Below, one piece after another: positions 51,376 through 54,933 of a stretch of 54,933 bases of DNA. The notes below the pieces were generated by a model. That model saw only the letters and a program-made list of their open reading frames with translations. It had not been told where the DNA came from and did not search any database. A program made the position numbers and the translations under genes. Origin of the DNA: Pyxidicoccus fallax. GTDB lineage: Bacteria > Myxococcota > Myxococcia > Myxococcales > Myxococcaceae. The stretch covers positions 1 through 54,933 of the forward strand of contig NZ_JABBJJ010000041.1 in assembly GCF_012933655.1 (NCBI RefSeq), read 5' to 3'. Position 1 is the stretch's first letter; each line of letters opens with the position of its first letter.

Positions 51376-52584
51376 ATGCTGCAGCCCCTGGACTCCTCCT
51401 CCGCGACCTCCACCCCGGCCGAACGACGCAGGCGCCTGCTCCTGCTGGGGGGACTGTGGCTGTCCATCGTGGTGGCGCTGATCGCCCTCCGCTCGGTGGT
51501 GATGCCCTTCGCGGGGGCCGCGCTCATCGCCTACCTCGTGCAGCCGCTGGTGGCGCGCATCACCCGCGTGAAGGTGGCCGGCCGGCCCGTGCCGCGCTGG
51601 GTGGCCATCCTCCTCATCTACGCCGGCTTCTTCGTGGGCGTGTACCTCTTCTTCGTCGCGCTGGTGCCGCAGCTCTACCGGGAGATGGCGCGCGTCAGCC
51701 GGGACGCGGTGGCCTTCGCCAACACGCTCACCCCGGAGCACGTGCAGGAACTGGCGCAGCGCGCGGAGACGTGGCTCAGCACGCGCGGCATCCCCGTGGC
51801 CCTGTCCAACCGCGCGCTGGAAGGCGCCGACGCCGCGGCCCAGAACGGGCAGTTCAGCCTCGCCGTGGACCTGGAGCAGCTGCTGGGTGACGCGGCGAAG
51901 CGCGCCTCGTCGCTGGTGCAGGAGAACCTGGGCGACATCGTCAACGTGTCGCGCCGCATCGTCGCCGGGGTGGCCGCCGGCGTCTTCATGCTCTTCTTCG
52001 TGCTGATGGTGGGCGCGTTCTTCTCCATCGACGCGCAGGCCATCCGCCGCTACTTCGGCACGCTGGTTCCCCCCGAGTACGCCCACGACGCGCGCCAGCT
52101 CGTCGAGCGCATCGACCGCTCGCTGTCCGGCGTCGTGCGCGGCCAGGTCACCATCTGCATCGTCAACGGGGGGCTCACCTTCCTCGGGCTGATGCTGTTC
52201 GGCGTGAAGTTCGCCTTCCTGCTGGCCACCATCGCCACGCTCTTCAGCCTCATCCCCATCTTCGGCACCATCCTCAGCTCGGTGCCCATCGTCCTCATCG
52301 CGCTGGCGGACGGCTTCCAGAAGGCGCTGGCCATCCTCGCGTGGATTATCGGCATCCACGCGGTGGAGGCGTACTTCCTCAATCCCAAAATCATGGGACA
52401 GGCGGCGCACCTGCACCCCGTCATCGTCGCCTTCTCCCTCATCGCCGGGGAGCGGCTCTACGGACTGGTGGGCGCGCTCTTCGCCGTCCCCGTCGCCGCC
52501 ATCCTCGTGGCGTGCTTCGACTACGCGCGCCTCAAGGCGCAGCCACGGCCCGTGGAGGCCGCGGCGCCCGAGACGGCGCGCTGA
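51376..52584 (+). CDS. AI-2E family transporter
   Basis: 402 residues from ATG 51376. Eight hydrophobic segments in the arrangement of the PF01594 family: three near the N-terminus (LWLSIVVALIALRSVVMPFAGAALIAYL, AILLIYAGFFVGVYLFFVAL), a soluble helical middle with EHVQELAQRAETWL, then the conserved C-terminal group GQVTICIVNGGLTFLGLMLFGVKFAFLLA, LFSLIPIFGTILSSVP and NPKIMGQAAHLHPVIVAFSLIAGERLYGLVGAL. Characterised relatives export AI-2 or act as Na+/H+ antiporters, so the substrate stays open. It converges on the small lipoprotein gene with a 15-base gap. Confidence 0.92.
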   Translation: MLQPLDSSSATSTPAERRRRLLLLGGLWLSIVVALIALRSVVMPFAGAALIAYLVQPLVARITRVKVAGRPVPRWVAILLIYAGFFVGVYLFFVALVPQLYREMARVSRDAVAFANTLTPEHVQELAQRAETWLSTRGIPVALSNRALEGADAAAQNGQFSLAVDLEQLLGDAAKRASSLVQENLGDIVNVSRRIVAGVAAGVFMLFFVLMVGAFFSIDAQAIRRYFGTLVPPEYAHDARQLVERIDRSLSGVVRGQVTICIVNGGLTFLGLMLFGVKFAFLLATIATLFSLIPIFGTILSSVPIVLIALADGFQKALAILAWIIGIHAVEAYFLNPKIMGQAAHLHPVIVAFSLIAGERLYGLVGALFAVPVAAILVACFDYARLKAQPRPVEAAAPETAR

Positions 52585-52599
52585 GGACTGAAGCCGCCG

Positions 52600-52917
52600 T
52601 CACTGACAGGCAGCGGCGCAGCGCGAGTCGCGGCAGATGGGGATGCAGCGGCCGCACTCGATGGAGCCCGCGGGGCAGCTCCCGGTGCAGCTGACGCCTC
52701 CGCAGCGCGGGCCATCCGCCTCGTGGGTGACGGCGGTGCCGAGGCCACAGCAGGCGTCGGCCACGCAGTCGTCATCCACGTAACAGGTCCGCTGGGAGAG
52801 CACCGGTGGCTGTTCGTCCACCGGTGGCTCCAGGGCGCCCACGTCGCATCCCGCCAATCCTCCGAATGTCATCCCGACGACAAGGGACAGCAGACGGACG
52901 AAGCTGGGTCGGCGCAT
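52600..52917 (-). CDS. Small Cys-rich lipoprotein downstream of rho
   Basis: 105 residues from ATG 52915-52917, after AAGGAG. Signal RLLSLVVGMTFGGLAGCDVG with lipobox GLAGC. The mature part has 13 cysteines in C-x(6)-C-x(4)-CC, CGGVSCTGSC and CGRCIPIC patterns, probably a disulphide-rich knot. It starts 20 bases after the rho stop on the same strand, an odd partner for a transcription factor gene. Function unknown. Confidence 0.65.
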   Translation of the reverse strand: MRRPSFVRLLSLVVGMTFGGLAGCDVGALEPPVDEQPPVLSQRTCYVDDDCVADACCGLGTAVTHEADGPRCGGVSCTGSCPAGSIECGRCIPICRDSRCAAACQ

Positions 52918-52937
52918 GGGCGCTCCTTTCCCGGTGC

Positions 52938-54548
52938 CTACCGGTTCATCGAGCCGAGGAAGTCGGCGTTCGAAGGCGTCGGACGCATGTGCTTGAGCAC
53001 AAATTCCATCGCGTCAATCGGCGTGAACGGGTGCAGCACCTGACGAAGGGCGGTGATGCGCACGAGGTCGGCCGGCGTCAAGAGCAGCTCCTCCTTGCGC
53101 GTGCCGGACTTGTTGATGTCCAACGTCGGGAAGATGCGCTTCTCCATCAGCTTCCGGTCGAGGACGATTTCGGAGTTACCGGTGCCCTTGAACTCCTCGA
53201 AGATGACCTCGTCCATGCGGCTGCCGGTATCGATGAGCGCGGTGCCGATGATGGTCAGCGAGCCACCCTCCTCGATGTTGCGCGCGGCGCCGAAGAAGCG
53301 CTTGGGCTTGTGGAGCGCGTTGGCGTCCACGCCACCGGACAGAATCTTGCCGGAGGCGGGCACCACCGTGTTGTAGGCGCGCGCCAGACGGGTGATGGAG
53401 TCCAGGAGGATGCAGACGTCGTACTTCTGCTCGACGAGGCGCTTGGCCTTGTCGATGACCATCTCGGCCACCTGCACGTGGCGGGTGGCGGGCTCGTCGA
53501 AGGTGGAGGACACCACCTCGCCGCGCACGTTGCGCTCCATGTCCGTGACTTCCTCGGGGCGCTCGTCCACGAGCAGCACGATGAGGTAGACGTCCGGGTG
53601 GTTGCGGCTGATGGCGTGCGCGATGTTCTGCAGGAGCACCGTCTTGCCGGCCTTCGGCGGCGCCACGATGAGGCAGCGCTGGCCCAGGCCGATGGGGCAG
53701 AACATGTCGATGATGCGCGTGGTCATCTCCGACGACTCGTGCTCCAGCTTGAGCTTGCGCGTCGGATAGAGCGGCGTGAGGTTGTCGAACAGGATGCGCT
53801 CACGCGCCGCGTCCGACATGGGGTCCGCGAAGTTGACCTTGTCCACCTTCTGCAGCGCGAAGAAGCGCTCGCCCTCGCGGGGCTGGCGGATGGGGCCCGT
53901 CACCGTGTCGCCGGGGCGCAGGTTGAAGCGGCGCACCTGCGACGGGGACACGTAGATGTCGTCCGGGCTGGGCTGGTAGTCGCTGTCCGCGCTGCGCAGG
54001 AAGCCGAAGCCGTCGCTCAAGAGCTCCATCACGCCCTCGGCGTGGACCTCGAAGCGCTTGTCGGCGATGCCACCCAGCAGCGCGAAGATGAGGTCTTGCT
54101 TCTTGAGACCCTGGTAACCCTCGATGCCCACGTCGTGGGCCATGCGGGCCAGGTCGGTGATCTTCATCCGCTTCAGGTCGTTCAGCTTGATGACCTGCAT
54201 CGGGGCGCCGTCGCGGGTGACTTCCGTGATGGCGGGGGCCTCGGGGGCCTCGGGCGCGGGCGTCAGGGTGGCGGCCGGCTGCTCCTCCTCGCCGGAGATG
54301 CGCGCCTCCTGGAGGTCATCGTCGCGCACGGGGCGGGAGATGGGCGTGAGCACCGGACGGGGCGGCTCGGCGGGCGCCTCGGGGGCCTCGCTGACGTCCT
54401 CCTCGCGGCGCGCGCGACGGGCGCGGGCGGGCTTCTCCGTTTCATCGCGGTCGGCCGTCTTCGCCGCGCGCTTGCGGCGAGGCTTCTCGTCGACCTCGAC
54501 GATTTCGGGGGCGGCAACCTTCTCTCTCGAAGTACGGGCTTTGCGCAT
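52938..54548 (-). CDS. rho: Transcription termination factor Rho
   Basis: Ring-shaped RNA translocase that ends untranslated transcripts. The 536-residue product from ATG 54546-54548 is longer than E. coli Rho (419). An N-terminal extension of about 118 residues is basic and acidic by turns ([29 protein letters not shown], then Pro/Ala/Glu-rich). The Rho core starts at [20 protein letters not shown]-binding cold-shock part [14 protein letters not shown]-loop [12 protein letters not shown] (about 295-306), Walker [16 protein letters not shown], the Q-loop region [18 protein letters not shown] and R-loop area [10 protein letters not shown] are present. Extended N-termini are known in other high-GC bacteria and can bind RNA. 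Confidence 0.96.
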   Translation of the reverse strand: MRKARTSREKVAAPEIVEVDEKPRRKRAAKTADRDETEKPARARRARREEDVSEAPEAPAEPPRPVLTPISRPVRDDDLQEARISGEEEQPAATLTPAPEAPEAPAITEVTRDGAPMQVIKLNDLKRMKITDLARMAHDVGIEGYQGLKKQDLIFALLGGIADKRFEVHAEGVMELLSDGFGFLRSADSDYQPSPDDIYVSPSQVRRFNLRPGDTVTGPIRQPREGERFFALQKVDKVNFADPMSDAARERILFDNLTPLYPTRKLKLEHESSEMTTRIIDMFCPIGLGQRCLIVAPPKAGKTVLLQNIAHAISRNHPDVYLIVLLVDERPEEVTDMERNVRGEVVSSTFDEPATRHVQVAEMVIDKAKRLVEQKYDVCILLDSITRLARAYNTVVPASGKILSGGVDANALHKPKRFFGAARNIEEGGSLTIIGTALIDTGSRMDEVIFEEFKGTGNSEIVLDRKLMEKRIFPTLDINKSGTRKEELLLTPADLVRITALRQVLHPFTPIDAMEFVLKHMRPTPSNADFLGSMNR

Positions 54549-54745
54549 GTTGTAACGCTTGGGGAGGAACGGAGCGACCGAGGCGTCGGACGGGGGTCAG
54601 GCGGGGGAAATGTCCGCGGGGTCCTCGGAAGCACCTTCCAGGAGGACGGCTTCGCCGGAATCCCTGAACGGGACTGCGCGAGCGCGAGCCGGTTGGTTGG
54701 GAAGCGTTGGCGCCGGAGGAAGACCTGCGCCATGAACCGCGGGGG

Positions 54746-54774
54746 ACGTTATTGACCCCCTCCGGGCGTGTCAA
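54746..54774 (-). promoter_or_regulatory. Candidate sigma-70 promoter of rho
   Basis: On the minus strand TTGACA (54769-54774), a perfect -35, is 17 bases from TAACGT (54746-54751). Transcription would start near 54739, leaving a leader of about 190 bases before the ATG. A long leader fits the autogenous control by premature termination known for rho in other bacteria. Confidence 0.65.
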
Positions 54775-54818
54775 GGCATCCTTGCGTCCGGGGTCCGGTC
54801 ACTTCTGATGGGCAACAA

Positions 54819-54851
54819 GGGAGCCGGGGCCACACATTTCCCCAGGCTCCC
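54819..54851 (-). terminator. Intrinsic terminator of a gene beyond the right edge
   Basis: On the minus strand GGGAGCC-T-GGGG and CCCCGGCTCCC pair as an 11-bp stem with one bulged T and a ten-base loop, followed by TTGTTG. It lies upstream of the rho promoter and so probably ends a minus-strand gene outside the window. Confidence 0.6.
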
Positions 54852-54933
54852 GGCACCCTTGCGCGACCCGCCGGGTCATCGCGCGCGGCTCCAACACGCC
54901 AACCCCCGCTCCTCTTCCCCACCGGCCTGCCCC

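Larger units (their letters stand above)
54549..54933. other. 385-base non-coding region upstream of rho
   Basis: Holds the rho leader (54549 to about 54739), the rho promoter, the minus-strand terminator and, at 54867-54879, the small inverted repeat GACCCG-C-CGGGTC. No convincing coding frame was seen in it. Confidence 0.55.

Noticed and set aside
52806-54755. Plus-strand open frame of 649 codons opposite rho
   Set aside because: Mirror of the rho coding sequence; low-complexity translation.

Overview
The window comes from a high-GC (roughly 70% by eye) Gram-negative bacterium and looks like a member of the Myxococcaceae (Myxococcus, Corallococcus or Pyxidicoccus type). The strongest pointers are an adjacent carD-carG pair (CarD with an N-terminal RNA-polymerase-binding domain, an acidic linker and four AT-hooks; CarG with an archaemetzincin-like zinc site), a Ser/Thr kinase with the myxobacterial HRDVSPQN catalytic loop, many small lipoproteins, and frequent GTG starts with 4-base ATGA/GTGA overlaps. 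No rRNA, tRNA, CRISPR array, transposase or phage gene was seen.

Region 1 (1-15321, minus strand) is the division and cell wall (dcw) cluster, read from mraZ leftwards: mraZ, a STAS-domain gene, rsmH, ftsL, ftsI, murE, murF, mraY, murD, ftsW, murG, murC, murB and ddl, which runs off the left edge. Most junctions overlap or are under 60 bases, so one promoter upstream of mraZ probably drives all of it. That promoter is followed by three MraZ boxes with an exact 10-base period. The STAS gene between mraZ and rsmH is not part of the standard cluster.

Region 2 (15.5-27 kb): a two-PilZ protein; an acyl-CoA dehydrogenase; a lipoprotein with a PD-(D/E)xK-like C-terminus overlapping a DUF3396 immunity-type gene (a SitA/SitI-like toxin-immunity candidate); an anchored protein of unknown role; a lipoprotein coupled to a secreted App1-type phosphatase; a divergent PEGA-containing Ser/Thr kinase; and a small exported protein.

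Region 3 (26.3-34.8 kb): carD, carG, a membrane protein overlapping carG, and a GT39-type glycosyltransferase form a plus-strand run. Facing it are a CPBP protease homologue and a MarR regulator with a perfect palindrome at its start. A NAGPA-type glycosidase, a GFA protein and a DUF2239 gene with two ACCCGGGT-centred operators follow.

Region 4 (35-45.7 kb): an AlkZ-like DNA glycosylase, a chemoreceptor, an ankyrin protein, and a TetR regulator separated from a macrolide-type glycosyltransferase by an AHH nuclease toxin and its Imm11 immunity gene. The TetR and glycosyltransferase genes carry an identical 15-base operator-like sequence, which suggests a formerly divergent regulator-target pair split by a toxin cassette. 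A HEXXH metallopeptidase, its lipoprotein neighbour and two further lipoproteins follow.

Region 5 (45.7-54.9 kb): an iron-type alcohol dehydrogenase and a glutamine-synthetase-like ligase in one operon with a divergent class I amidotransferase (possible gamma-glutamylation pathway), a lipoprotein, a lipase-like hydrolase, an unknown protein, an AI-2E family transporter, a Cys-rich lipoprotein, and rho with a recognisable sigma-70-type promoter and a leader of about 200 bases.

All calls come from reading the sequence. No database search, structure prediction or alignment was run.
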